From Avena insularis (taxonomy: Eukaryota; Streptophyta; Magnoliopsida; Poales; Poaceae): 64,000 nt of DNA. Below the pieces are notes generated by a model. The model did not search any database and had not been told where the DNA came from. It saw only the letters and a program-made list of their open reading frames with translations. The first letter of the stretch is position 1, and each line of letters starts with the position of its first letter. The translations under genes were made by a program, and so were the position numbers. Below are positions 35,971 through 48,700 of the stretch, piece by piece. The stretch is taken from NCBI GenBank assembly GCA_023614405.1, contig CM042690.1:522862293-522926292 (forward strand), in the 5' to 3' direction.

Positions 35971-37167
35971 TATCAACTGTTAGATACGGAATCTCGATCA
36001 AGAGTTGAAACATGTTAAACTTCACGAGATATTGGGGTGCTAACCCATCTCGACATGGGTGGACATGACTCAACGTACTCTATATTATATTATCTATCTA
36101 TAGAGCAATTCATAAATTTACATGCACGATTAGTCAAATGACTTGTCTTGCTTACTTAAAAAACAAAATCGAAAGGATGAGATAGCAGACCTTTTGTCCA
36201 TCCGTTGACTGGTGACCACAATACACTGTTTCACGCCACCATGAATGATGCAGTTCGGGTGCTAATTAACTTCACGTCATCACCAAAAATCGCATTTCAG
36301 TACAGTACTATATCCATCGATCATTTTTTCTTTATTCAAAGTCAAATCGATCGGGAGGTAGCTACGCGTTGATGGGTTGTACTAGATGAATGGCCACGGA
36401 GCGTAGGCGTTGGAAGGTGGATCTCTCTCTTTTTCTGAACGCGTGTCAATGCCGAGATTGATTGAGATGCGGCGGCCTACTACTCCAAAGACAGATCGAT
36501 GTCAGGGAGGATAATATGAGCCTGGCCGTTGAACCGCGTCGCTAACCCCAGGCCCCAGCTGCTAGTCGGTCAATCAAATTCAACTCCATTCGTTTTCAGC
36601 TGTAGCTTTTTTATCACATTGTTATTTAACTCTGAAGAGACGTTATCCTATGGCCCACCGAAGCTTAATTCGTCCCTTATCGGTCGCCACCTAGGTTTCT
36701 TTAGATAAGTGTTGTGGGGCTACTGTGACATAACCTGAAATTGTCAACGCATACACACTGATCATCGACTACAAGCTGCACTCTAATAAATTAAGCAAAG
36801 CGAATATTATGCAGGCAACGTACAATGCAGGCGACGAAGTCACACTTAGCAGGAACGTGGTAATTTTGTTGAACCTTCTCGGGCACGTTCATTGCGGAGC
36901 CGTGGTTGATGTTTATGTTGGTATATGTGGGTGTCTTGATGTTTAACTTTTTCTAATGTAATTTATTTGTGTCCATCTCGATGACGATGCGGTGTGGTTC
37001 ATCTTGATACAAACCCATCACCCTGGGTTAAAATACTCACAGATACGAATTTAAGTTTCTTATTTATACTTGAGGCCAGACTCGCCAAATACTCATGCAA
37101 CTTATTTCAAGGATCATGCTTGGTGTTTTACCAAGATTAAAAATCATGGTACTCATGTCTAATTGTT
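35971..37167. other. Stretch with no recognised repeat or gene
   Basis: About 1.2 kb of mixed composition between copia A and the GC-rich flank of the Tat element. I see no LTR ends, inverted ends or coding domain. One small plus-strand frame (36809-36946, 45 codons) has no recognisable motif. This is the best candidate for old single-copy DNA in the window. Confidence 0.4.
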
Positions 37168-37800
37168 ATGTGCATCCCTAGTTGGTACAATGCGCACCTC
37201 GGCCTAGTTGGCCTCCACCTTGCTGTCGGCGTCAGGGAGAAGGAGGAGAAGAGCAAGGGAGTTGGGAAAGACCTGGAGCCTTCCTGCACACAGGATCGAG
37301 GAGGAGGAGGCCTAGAAAAAGCAGAACGCGAGGAAGGCCGAGAGAAAACCCTAGTTTCAGATCGCCAGTTTCCCCACAGATCGCCATCGCCCCGCGCCCG
37401 TTCGACCTCACCATGGGGCCCGCGATGAGCTCCTCTGACACCTAGACATCATGCCGTGCATGCTCGCTTCCTTGAACGCCGTAGACTTTCATCGAACACC
37501 CTCCCTGCGTCGCCGTGCGTCGTCGCCTTGCTCGCGTGCAGCTGCTGCAGCGCGTCCCGCGCCTAGCCATGTGCACTGCTGAATCCGCCTCGCTGCGCCG
37601 CGTCATTAGCCCTAGCCCCGCTTCCTGGGAACCTTCGTCGCCGCGTAGGTCCTGGCGCCGCCGGTTTCTGGTCGTTAGAGCCGAGTGGTTGAACCCCATC
37701 CCGCGCCGCAAACCTATCCAACATCAACCCGCAAGCCACCGCACAGGTTCTATTCCTTCAGCTGAGCCCCAGGTCGCCAGTTCGACCCCCGCGTGCCGCT
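37168..37800. other. GC-rich segment, no gene identified
   Basis: GC-rich DNA with short frames on both strands (for example 37168-37428 and 37515-37853 plus, 37442-37711 minus) that overlap and share no domain. Its composition is like the GC-rich core of the long LARD-type LTRs. It might be part of such an LTR in reverse orientation, but no clear alignment was found by eye. Confidence 0.35.
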
Positions 37801-38081
37801 GTTGTTTTTGCTACTCGCGTCCATCAGTTAACACCCAGGACGAAAAACAGTAGCTTCAGAGTAGCCTGCCGTTTTGTCAATAACCTCCTGCTCCTTTTCG
37901 GTCTCAACCCGGCGTCCCCAGCGTCCCACCTATAAGCCAGATAGTTGTTTTTGCTGCTCGCGTCCATCAGTTAACACCCAGGACAAAAAACAGTAGCTTC
38001 AGAGTAGCCTACCATTTTGTCAATAACCTCCTGCTCCTTTTCGGTCTCAACCCGGCGTCCCCAGCGGCCCACCTGTAAGCC
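37801..38081 (+). repeat. Tandem duplication, 138-bp units
   Basis: Unit 1 is 37801-37938 and unit 2 is 37944-38081, starting GTTGTTTTTGCT and ending TAAGCC. They differ at only a few positions by eye. The second unit ends exactly where the Tat-related sequence begins. Confidence 0.9.
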
Positions 38082-38141
38082 ACACAACATAGAGCCCGGA
38101 CAGAACATTTTATAAAAAGGTACCTAAGGTTTTCCTGCTGA

Positions 38142-38615
38142 CATGGGTATATCCTATAGGTACTATACGGCATGAATACAATGGAGGCCCACGATGTCGC
38201 CAAGGCCCAAATGAAGAACTCGAGTAACCTACGGACTCTCGATTGCTTGAAGAACAAGAAAAAGCTAAAGATAGAAAGTTCAAAGGGGAAAACCCTAACC
38301 TGTAACCGACTCGGCCTGCTACCCGAGACCTAGCCTATCTATATAAAGGCTAGGAGGGGGTGGCGAGGAGGACACACGCAACCTGGTGTCCACAACCCTC
38401 GCCAGATTGCATCTGCGCACCATTTTAATCCTCGATTCCTTCAATAATTCCACGAGCAGACAAGCAGGAGTAGGGACCTCTGCGAGGCCTGAACCTAGGT
38501 AAATCTTCGAGTCCCCTGTGTGCTTGTTTGCTAGCCGATAGATGTCTCCAGCGCTCCCTCCTTCTCCAAAACCCAAGTCCATAACAATGGGCATTGATGA
38601 GTTAAACCCTCGTCA
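38142..38615 (+). repeat. Tat element 5' LTR (left edge uncertain)
   Basis: The inner edge is fixed by GTCA before the primer site TGGCGCCATCTGTGGG (38618-38633). A TATA box (TATATAAAGG, about 38340) is followed by a likely leader. The left edge may be TGCTGACATGGG at 38142, or further left near 38082: the 55 bases at 38089-38143 recur at 56899-56953, but neither copy starts with TG. Confidence 0.6.
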
Positions 38616-38826
38616 ATTGGCGCCATCTGTGGGAATTGGGAGTGCTGATGTTACGGCTTCTTCGGCCCCATCAACCGCGATCTACAACTCCACAACAGCA
38701 GAGATTCGTCAGCTCTTCGGCGCGTTCGACTTCACCGTCCACACGCCCGCCACTCGCCCGGCTTTCGAGTCTGTGGGCGACGGAATCAGCTTGGCGATCA
38801 GGAGTTTTTGCTTCCAAGTTGGTCAG

Positions 38827-40989
38827 ATGGGCACACTTCGCATGCCTGACCAGCCGACGGCACCATCGATTGCCCCAGCATCGTGGTTCCCTCCACCGAT
38901 CGGCACCCTCAGTGAGCCCAACGCCTCGACAACAGTCGAGAATACGGTCAGCGACAGCAGTCGCGAATCGGATCTGAGCGATCTGGCAACTGAAGGAGGA
39001 GCCTACGGTTCTGGATCTGAAAGTTGTGGGAGCAGCAGCTTCCCCAATCACTTCATGTGTGCCGTCATCAACGCAGGCGACACCTCCGCCAATCGCGACA
39101 ACACAGGCAACGGCGGCCACGGAGCCGACCCGCCAAACGGTGCATACCCAATGGCAGACCACCACCGAATGGCGGCCCCACTAACGGCGCCCCCCGTCAA
39201 CAACGAAGGGGCAGTCGAACCTCCAACTATGATAAACGAGCAAACTGGCGAACGCGTCGTGATCAAGCTCAACGACCTCGAGTGGGCTCGTTGCCAAGAA
39301 GCCCTACGAGGCCACCCTCTACCCTTCGGCTCCCCACAAGAACTACTGATGGGCTACCATTGGCTCCTGAAAGAGGAATACAAGCGCCAGTTACAAACAA
39401 TCGCGCAACTCAAGGCGCGTAAAAAGGCGGCTGATGAATCAAGCCTCCGACGAGCTAGGCTCTCCTCCCACGGAGGATCCTCCTCTAAGTGCAACGAGTA
39501 CATCACCAACAAGAGACGATCTCGACTCGCCCACCTCACCGAACAAGAACGCCTAGAAGCCGCCAAAGTCCTCGACTTCGGCTCCATGACGGTGGATACA
39601 CGCGGCAACGTGCTCCCAAAAACGCCGCAAGCCGCGGTAACGGCAGCCACCATGTACCTCCTTAACAACCAGCCGCCAGCTGGAGACCCTCGAGCCGCCA
39701 TGCACCGATCTACGATCGCAAGCTTGGGGTTAATCGAGGTCGCCCTCGACAAAGAGCCAGCATCGAAACCGAAGAAAGTCAATGCTCTGGGAAAACGCTA
39801 CTCCTCACCCTCATCTAGCGACGACAGTCACGATCTGTCTCGACGTCGCCGCTCACGGCGACACGACCACGACTATGACGCGCACGATGACCTCACGCAG
39901 CGCAAGATTGACAAATCAAGGGCGCGGCGTGCCCGGTCGACTGACTCAGAGGATGAAGACGTGGAGCTTTGTGGCGCTAGATGCTTCAGAAGGGCCATCA
40001 GACAAAAGCGAATGCCCAAGGGGTTTAAGCTCCCGTCAGAGAACCCAAAGTTCGATGGCCTGCAGGACCCAAAAATCTGGTTAGGGGACCATATCTCCTC
40101 CGTCAGGCTCCACGGCGGGAGTCGAAGCACGACCATGCAATGCCTGCAGCTGCAGCTGCAGGGCGCCGCCCGAGCATGGCTCAACAACCTCCCACGCGGA
40201 TCCATTCGCAGCTGGGAAGAGTTGGTCTACAGCTTTGTGCGCAACTTCAAGGGCACCTACAAACGGCCCGCATCAATCGAAGAGCTGAGATGCTGCTAGC
40301 AAAGGTCAGGCGAGTCGTTACGCTCATACATCCAGAGGTGGTCCATCATCAAGAACTCCGCAGAGAATATCTCGGAGGATCGCGCGATTGACGCATTCAA
40401 TGGTGGCGTACGCCGCATAGAGCTCAGGGAGGAGCTAGGCCGCTCGAAACCCAAAACGATCGACCACTTGATGGAAATCGCGAATCGCTGGGCAGATGGA
40501 GAAGATTCGGTGAAAAATCGCGTTCACTCTGACGATGAGGCAGAACTCGAGCGCAGACGCGACCGCCGAAGCAAATGCTGCATGCGCATCTATGTTCACC
40601 GCGGCGACGTCAACATGGTCGCAGCCGGCTACGCCGACAGACGCGACGACAACCGCAATAGCAGCTACCGCAGCGGTGGATATCGCGACTCCGGAAAAAC
40701 CACGCAAGTATGGCAGCGCCGCAATCGCGATGAGGCATCCGCAACATCCATTGAAGACAAGCTGTCCGGGCCATGCACTATGCACTTCTACATCGACATG
40801 CACGGCGGAAAAAAGAAGTCCAGCCACCTCCTCAAGGACTTCCACGAGTTCCTCAAACTACATGAGGGACTGGCTCGGATGAATCGCAACGCAGTCGAAA
40901 GGGGCTACGGAGCCGCCCCAGGCGCCGTGGCACATGGAGCTCTGCCACCACCACCTGGACTACCCCCAAATGCAGCTGCACCGGACTAG
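38827..40989 (+). pseudogene. Tat gag
   Basis: One reading frame runs from ATG 38827 (the first in-frame Met after the primer site) to 40989 with a single internal TAG at 40297. An Ala/Pro/Ser-rich N-terminus leads to a charged middle and the retrotransposon gag domain (about 40040-40510; IWLGDHISSVRLHGG, LQGAARAWLNNLPRGSI, FVRNF, ESLRSYIQRW). A basic tail holds CTMHFYIDMHGGKKKSSH. The gag would form the particle and bind RNA. The stop at 40987 is where the family normally reads on into protease. Confidence 0.85.
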
Positions 40990-41565
40990 CACCAAGGAGG
41001 CGAACCATACCCACGGGCCATGGGTACCATGATGATCCAAAAGGGACGACCCTCGAATCGGGTGCAGAAGGCCATCACTCGCCAAGTCAACTTGGCAACA
41101 AACTCACCACCATCCACCACTGAGTACCTCAGTGGAAGCGACTCCTGCATTACCTCTGACAAGCGCGACCACCCGCGCCAAGTACCTCGCCCAGGCCATT
41201 GTCCCCTCGTCCTCGAGGCACAAATTGGAGGCTTCGACATGAGTCGCGTCTTCATGGACGGCGGAAGCGGCATCAACCTTATGTTCGCGAGTACCTTGCG
41301 AGCAATGAGGATCCCTCTGACCTGCCTAGAGGCCTCAGACAGAACATTCCACGGCATCATCCCAGGCAAGGGTGTATACCCCCTTGGCAAAATCAACCTC
41401 AACGTCATCTTCGGCACACCGAAAAACTTTCGGCGCGAGCGCATCGACTTCGAAGTCGTCGACTGGCCCTCATAGTACCACTACATCCTCGGACGTGTCA
41501 CGTTCGCTAGGTTCATGGCGATATCGCACTACGCCTACCTATAGAGGAAAATGCCAGGACCTAAT
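40990..41565 (+). pseudogene. Tat aspartic protease region
   Basis: Continues the gag frame. The protease core is FMDGGSGINLMFASTLRAM (about 41254-41310), with D-G-G-S in place of the usual D-S/T-G. It ends in DWPS (stop) YHYILGR, typical of the gypsy protease end. In-frame TAG codons are at 40987, 41473 and 41542. The solo copia LTR inserted at 41565, and the linker to RT resumes at 43220. Confidence 0.8.
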
Positions 41566-43214
41566 TGAAGGGAATATGCCCGAGAGGCAATAATAAAGTG
41601 GTTATTATCTTATTCCATATTTATGATAAATGTTTATTTTCCATGCTATAATTGTATTGATCGGAAACGTCAATACATGTGTGTTTAATAAACAAAAAGG
41701 GTTCCTAGTTATGCATCTCTTATAGACTAGCTTGTTGATTAACAAGATGATCAAGGTTTCCTGATCATGGACATTGGATGTTGTTAATAACAAGGTCACA
41801 GCATTTGTGAAATGATGTGATGAACATTCATCCGGAGTATAGCATTACGATCAAGTCATTATGTTTATATTGCTATAACATCATATGAAGTAATCTTTAT
41901 CCTTAGACCATGAGATCATGTTAATTGCTAACACCGAAAGAGTATCTTGATAACATCAAACGTCACACCGTAACAGGGTGACTATAAAGATGGGTTCGGT
42001 GCTACGAAGGTATTATGTTGAGGCTCATGGATCAAGAGTGGAATTTGTCAATCCCGATAACAGATAGATATACTCTGAGCCCTCTCGGTGATATCACATT
42101 AAGATAGCTTGCAAGCAAGTGATGTGATCACTAGAATGTTATATCACGGGAACGAGAAAAGAGTGCATGTCGGTAACAAGATCAAACTAGGTATTTGGAT
42201 ACCGATGATCGAATCTCAGACATGTATTATATCATGAGACAAGGGATTAAATTACAAGCGTTAAAGGTTCTCACGATCACAGAAGTCATCGTTGAATATG
42301 CAGGAGTCAGTATGGATCTCCAGGTCTCGCTTCTGATTATTGATCTGAGAGGAGTCTCAATCATGTCTGCATTATTCGCGAACCGTAGGGTGACACACTT
42401 AAGAGTTACCGAACACCATTTTTGAGCACATATGTTTCAGATGAAAGAATTGCAAAGCGCAGGAATTGTTTCGATAGAAACCGGAAATTGTTTCGGGTGA
42501 AATTGCAGAAAGTGGTTCTGCATGTGATATTGAAATATTGCAAGGGGTTATATGTGAATGTTTGTTAATTAAATTAATTAACAAAATTCTGAATAAATTT
42601 AATAAAAGAGTTTTATTAAATGAGAGAGCATTAAACTTAGAGAATTTTAATGCATTTAAAGTGGGGACTTTAAAAGGGAATGTGAAGAGGCATTTTAATG
42701 TGGAGGGGTTACCACCACATGAATGGGGGAGGTGAGGGGTCACCCCCATGCGCCGGCCATGGGGAGGGGCACCCACTTCTCCTATAAAAGGCCCCCCTCT
42801 TGCTCCTTCTTCCTCACACCTCCTCGTGAACGATCTCTCTCCCCCTCTAGAATTATTCCCCCATGGTCTCGGATTAGCGAGATACATGTTCCCGATGGCA
42901 TTTCGTCTAGAAGGAGTTGCTGCTTCCGCTGGATCGCTGGAGCGAGGAGGTGGAGGTTGTCCGGTGGCTTGAACGTGTGTGCGAGTACGGATGCGCTGCT
43001 GATTTGCGGTGCTCGGACTTCCACATGATCTTGAGATAGGCAAGTGTACAACTACATCAACCATGAGTTCCTACTCGTTAACAAAACTCGTTGTCTTCGA
43101 GGGTAAGTTCTCGATGGATGTATGTCCACCCGTTGCTCTGTACCTAGTAGATAGATCTTGGTGTGTAGTTCTCATCGTAGGAAATTTTTTGTTTTCTATG
43201 CTGCGGACCCAACA
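41566..43214 (+). mobile_element. Solo LTR of the copia C family
   Basis: 1649 bp, TGAAGGGAATATG to GACCCAACA, with a perfect 5-bp TSD CTAAT (41561-41565 and 43215-43219). It is collinear with the copia C LTRs and keeps the TATA box (42783-42790). No internal element sequence is present, so LTR-LTR recombination removed the interior. Confidence 0.93.
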
Positions 43215-43219
43215 CTAAT

Positions 43220-45727
43220 GGCGTCATCACAATCAACGGGAGCTTCGAGAGGTCCGACAGTTGCGACAGAGAATTCAACAGAATCTCCTAGAGGAACTCG
43301 CAAGATTGAAGGAGTCCACAGACAACAGTCTGCCTCCCCTAAGCCGGCCAAGCTCACCCGACTTGTCTTTCGACTCATCAGTGCACACGAAGAAAGTCCA
43401 GGTCCACCCATCGGATCCCGCCAAGACGGCTCTCATCGCCAATAACTTAAGTTCTGCATAGGAACTCGTGCTCGTCAAATTCCTCCATGAGCACTGGGAA
43501 ATCTTCGTCTGGTGTCCAGCGGACATGCCAGGAGTTCCCAGGGAATTCGCCGAGCACGCACTCGACGTCAACCCAGACGCAAGGCCAGTCAAGCAAACAA
43601 TTCAGCGACTATCTGAACCAAGAGCAAATGCAGTCGGAATGGAGATCAACAGACTCCTCGACGCCAAATTCATACGCGAGATCAAGGAAAGCACTTGGCT
43701 CGCCAACACGGTGCTGATACCAAAAAAGGACACGAATATCCTGCGGATGTGCATGGACTTCACCTCTTTGAATAAGCACTGTCCGAAGGACCACTTCCCG
43801 CTACCGCGAATCGACCAGATCATCGACTCCACCGCGGGATGCGAGCGCCTCTGCTTCCTCGACGCCTACTCAGGCTATAACCAAATTCTAATGAAGGAGG
43901 AAGATCAAGAAAAAACAGCGTTCACGACGCCTTTTGGTGTGTTCTGCTACAACACAATGCCCTTCGGGCTAAAGAATGCAGGAGCCACCTACCAGCGGTG
44001 CATGCAGGCTTGCCTCAAGAACCAACTTGGTCGCAACATTCAAGTCTATGTTGATGACGTAGTAATCAAGACCAAAGAGGAAGCCTCACTAATCGACAAT
44101 TTGCACGAAACCTTCGGCAACCTCGACCGCTACCGGATCAAGCTCAATCCGGACAAATGCGCCTTCGGCGTACCATCTGGACAACTACTCGGGTATCTTA
44201 TCTCCACAAGGGGGATCGAGGTGAACCCGAAGAAAATAAAAGCCATACTGGCCATGGAGAAGCCGAAGAATATAAGAGGTGTCCAGCAGCTAGCTAGACG
44301 AATCGCGGCGCTCAGTCGATTCATCAGTCGAATGGGCGAAAAGGCACTACCTTTCTACCAACTCCTCCGTAAAGCCGACAAATTCGAGTGGACCAACGAG
44401 GCATAGGAAGCATTCGAAGACCTCAAGCGCCTGCTAGCCACCTCGCTAGTACTGGTGACCCCACGCGAAAGAGAACCACTGTTGCTATACATCTCCGACA
44501 CCAACCAGGTGGTCAGCATGGTGCTCGTGGTAGAACTAGCCGAGGAAAACAAGGTCCATGGAGTACAGCGCCCAGTCTACTACCTCAGCGAGGTACTAAC
44601 ACCAACAAAACAACAGTACCCACACTACCAGAAACTGGCATACGGCGTCTTCATGACGGCCCGGCGACTGCGCCACTACTTCTAGGAGCACCCAATCGTG
44701 GTAGTCAATGACGCCCCGCTTGGGCACATCCTCAACAATCCTGACGCCACTGGACGGGTCGCGCTTTGGGGAATCGAACTGTCTCCACGAGACATTACAT
44801 ATGAAAAACGCGACGCAATCAAGTCGCAAGTTCTCCCTGATTTCCTCATGCACTGGATGGAGAACCAGCTCCTCGAAAAACCAGACATGTCCTACCTCTG
44901 GACAATGCACTTCGATGGTTCCAAGCGAAAGGCCGGGGCCGGGGCAGGTGTCATACTGACATCGCCCCAGGGAGACAAGCTGAAATATATCCTACGAATG
45001 CAGTTCACTGCCTCCAACAACGAAGCTGAATACGAGGCCCTACTGCACGGGATGAGGATGGCAAAAGCCTGCGGCGCCAAGAGACTCATAATATACGACG
45101 ACTCCAAGCTGGTCGTCAACCAGACAATGCACGAGTGTGATGCACTGAACGACAACATGATCGCCTACCGCGACCTCTACGACACACTCGAAGGGGACTT
45201 TGACGGTTGCGAGCTGTGACACATAGGTCGCGAAAGCAATGAAGAGGCGGACACACTCGCCAACATAGGCTCTACCTGCGCCCCCATACCACCTGGGGTA
45301 TTTCTCGAGTGCATCTACGAACGCTCCATCAAGCCAAAGGCCACAGAGAAGAAAACAAGCGCAGCAACGGACTCGAGGGCTACGCTGTCCAATGAGCCAA
45401 TGGCACTCGACAAATTGGAGCCAGATACAGGACTCGAAGGACCAATGAGCGTCATGATGATCGAGCAATCCTGGACTCAACCGTACATTACGTACCTTCT
45501 CAGCAAAAGACTACCGGACGATCCGACTGACGCACGGCACATCGCGCGGCGATCCAAGGCATTCACCGTTATCAACGATGAATTTTACAAGCGCAGCATC
45601 ACAGGAGTACTCCAATGATGCGTCTCCATGGCCGATGGAAGAGCTGTTCTCCTCGACATCCATGAGGGGACCTGTGGGCACCACGCCGGCAATCGCGCCC
45701 TCGTTGCCAAAGCTCTACGAGCTGGAT
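43220..45727 (+). pseudogene. Tat RT, RNase H, second RNase H and integrase N-terminus
   Basis: The frame is constant from about 43261 to 45727, after a shift near 43240-43265. RT motifs are LRMCMDFTSLNKHCPKDHFP, FLDAYSGYNQI, MPFGLKNAGATYQR and the catalytic YVDDVV (about 44047). The first RNase H spans about 44410-44690. A second RNase H-like domain (HFDGSKRKAGAGAGV and SNNEAEYEALLHGM, about 44908-45250) is typical of Tat. The integrase zinc-binding His pair (GTCGHHAGNRAL) is at about 45670-45705. Stops: TAG at 43459, 44404 and 44683; TGA at 45217 and 45616. The LARD-type solo LTR interrupts integrase at 45728. Confidence 0.9.
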
Positions 45728-48700
45728 TGTAACTACCTCGGTGAATTACGCTCCTAGTTACAAGCCTGGATGAGCGGAAATGGTTAAAATAGTACGGTGG
45801 GGCCCAAATGCCACTCACAGGTAGACCTTTCGGCCGTCCTAACCATTTCCAAACATCGGGACAAGAACGGGCGGCGTAATCGGCAGGCGAAGGGATCAAC
45901 TACATACACAAATGAGTATGTATGCAAGCCACCATACAACAGTACATCAGAGCCATTCCATCTAAAAAGAAAGGAAATATAGCAACGCCATACGGCAAGA
46001 TCCAAATATCCTAGATAGATATAATAGTTTAGGATATCTCCTCATACATCAAACATCGGAGTATCAGGCGGAAGCGGAAGACAAAATCCGAGTACGGATA
46101 AGAAGCAAATCGGCATAAGATGCCCCATAAATAAACACATCCCGCCCATAGATCTCACGGATCCCTGTTCCCGGAATCTCTACACCGAATGATCGTTGCC
46201 CACATCGTCTCCTCCACCCAAGATCCATCTTGTGAGTGTACATTCATCGAACCAATAATTTATCGTGTGAGACCCTAGGTACAAGAAGTCTTTATGCCTC
46301 TAAAGGGACACAACTGGGTGACGAATTGCAGCAAAAGATAAACCCTAGCAATTCTATAGATGCGCTAACCATCCGCCTAACTAAGGATAGACGGATGTCC
46401 GTGAATTAATAACAACAGTTATAACAGTAATAACGGTAATATCCACAGATCCATCCTCCTCCTCGCTTACCGACGAGGAAGCGGATGAACAACCCCCCAT
46501 CCGTTGGCAGTTTTATTATCCATTCCATGAGTGTTGCACTATTTACTAGTCCGGTACTTAGTCAAATTAAAAGCGGTACTTTAGTTATTCTTGTCTATGA
46601 TCGAGAAACGGTGCTCCAAGTCATCCATAACCGCGGACACGGCTTTCAGAAAGTTTTACCCTGCAGGGGTGCACAAATAGCAACACACACTCGATCAACC
46701 TCGGAAAAACCAAATCAAACCCCAACGAGGCAGTCACGACAAAGAGATCACAGGATTCAGAAATATTTCAGGGGGCCACCCCATTAAGCTACCCGCGACG
46801 AAGTTGGCCGACTCCGAGACGGACTCAAGGTTTGCGCCAATGGCTGTAAACGACTGGGAACCCGAAAATGTGACTGGTCTTGTCGATACCACGAAAACAC
46901 TCCGCTTTCCTAAACAGTACAATGTGCAGTACCTCGCACAATTTAAATAAAGCATGGCATAAGTACAGGATAGTAAATAAAACCTCAAACTAGTTTGTGG
47001 CCCCAAGAAATAAGAATGAATCAAGCTCTGGCTCAGGGGGGTTCATAAGCCTCCCGGATGTGGATAGCGCGAATATTCAAGGAACAGGAATCAAGTACTC
47101 GGGGTCCTACGGGACACAAGTGAGCCTGAAAAACCAAATAGCAAATATGGCTCACCGATGCCACTTTCATTAGTTATCCCATTACTACTTAGGTTAAGTT
47201 GTTTAGGTACCTCGTTATCCATCAGACACTCACATACCCTACACATGCTGTTCTACGACTCGCATGGCTCAAACAACTCCTGTAGTAATGGCTCATGGGA
47301 TGGAGGAACAAGCTTCGGTGGGGTTTAAAAGTAAAGGCTATGCAATACTTGGGATTCAAATTAATGCAATCGCGACTCAATGATGCAAGAATAAGATAGA
47401 GTGAGGTACTATATGTATGCAAGCATGTGGTAGTGCTTGCCTGGCAGCTCAGTTGAAGCGAGAGAAGGATCTGGGTAGTGCTCCTGGGTATCTTGATATA
47501 TCCCCTGCTCAGCGTCTATTCGAAGAAGAACCAAACAAACAAGGGCCAACATAAATAAGGTGCACAAGCATATGAATAAAATGCCTCAAGCAAACAATCA
47601 TGCCATGATGAATGATGCACAATTTGCATGGAAATAAGGTAGCATGGCATGGGTGAGGTGTGGAATACAAGAATAAACCATTTTATTGAGTTTTAGCCTC
47701 ATTTTAACCTCATATTAGTTGCTGTACACATTATATGTATATGATGCATGCTTCAAAACAGAACAAGGAATGCATAAACAGAAAGGTCTCGTCGAGCTAA
47801 TCATTTTAGACATATCATTTGTTAAATTTGGAGTTATAAAACAAAAGTTATTAATTAATTAATTAAGGAAAAAGAGCATTTTATTGTAATTTTAATCAAC
47901 TTGGAAATTAAAGTGTCCAAAATATATTTTGAATGGCATATTTGAATTCCTCATCTTTTTCTGATTTGAAAACATATATTATTTGCATTATTTGGATTTA
48001 TATTTTAAAAGATAATTAAAAACAGATTTAAATTTGAATTTGAATTAAATTTGAAAAGATTTGAATTAAAACAGATATACAGAAAAATACTTTTGTTACT
48101 CGCTCAGTTCTAGCCACAGACTTTGACAGGTGGGCCCCTATTTGGGCCACCACAGCAGAAAACTCACATCATGAGCACGCCCACCAGAGGATGACAAGTG
48201 GGGCCCGGCAATCTCGCTGAAGGCAGCCATCCCATGAGCGACACGTTGCGGATCCAGGGGCTGCGGGTTGAGACTGGAGAGCTGGGGGTGTTTCTGCAAG
48301 GTTGATCGGGCGGCTGACTGGTGGGCCACGAGGTACCGCGGGTTTAGGAATAAAAAGCTAGAGGGGGTTTTCTGTAAAACGTCACGGCCTGCACTGTGCT
48401 TCTTCTCTCTCTGACGACAAAACGGTGCTCGACAGCGGACACGGGGTGCGGCGCGCGGGATCGATCCGGGGACCTAGGGCTCATGTGGGCGTAGCGCGGT
48501 GGCCTGGGGTTTGGTGACAGCAAGGGGGTTGGGGCCTAGATGGGGTGTCTGCGCGACGCTGGAGCGAACAGACGCCACGCTCGTCGGTGCACCGAGGGTG
48601 CTCGACGGAAGGGCCGGCGGATCTAGGGCGGTACGGCGAGGCGGGACATGTCCAGGGGGTTAAGGGGCTCACCGAGGAGATGATGGTGGAGTTGGTTCGC

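Noticed and set aside
38671..39422. Alternative frames of 113-164 codons on both strands
   Set aside because: Shadows of the GC-rich Tat gag frame.
42399..43064. 221-codon minus-strand frame
   Set aside because: Lies inside the solo copia LTR and has no counterpart kept open in the copia C LTRs.
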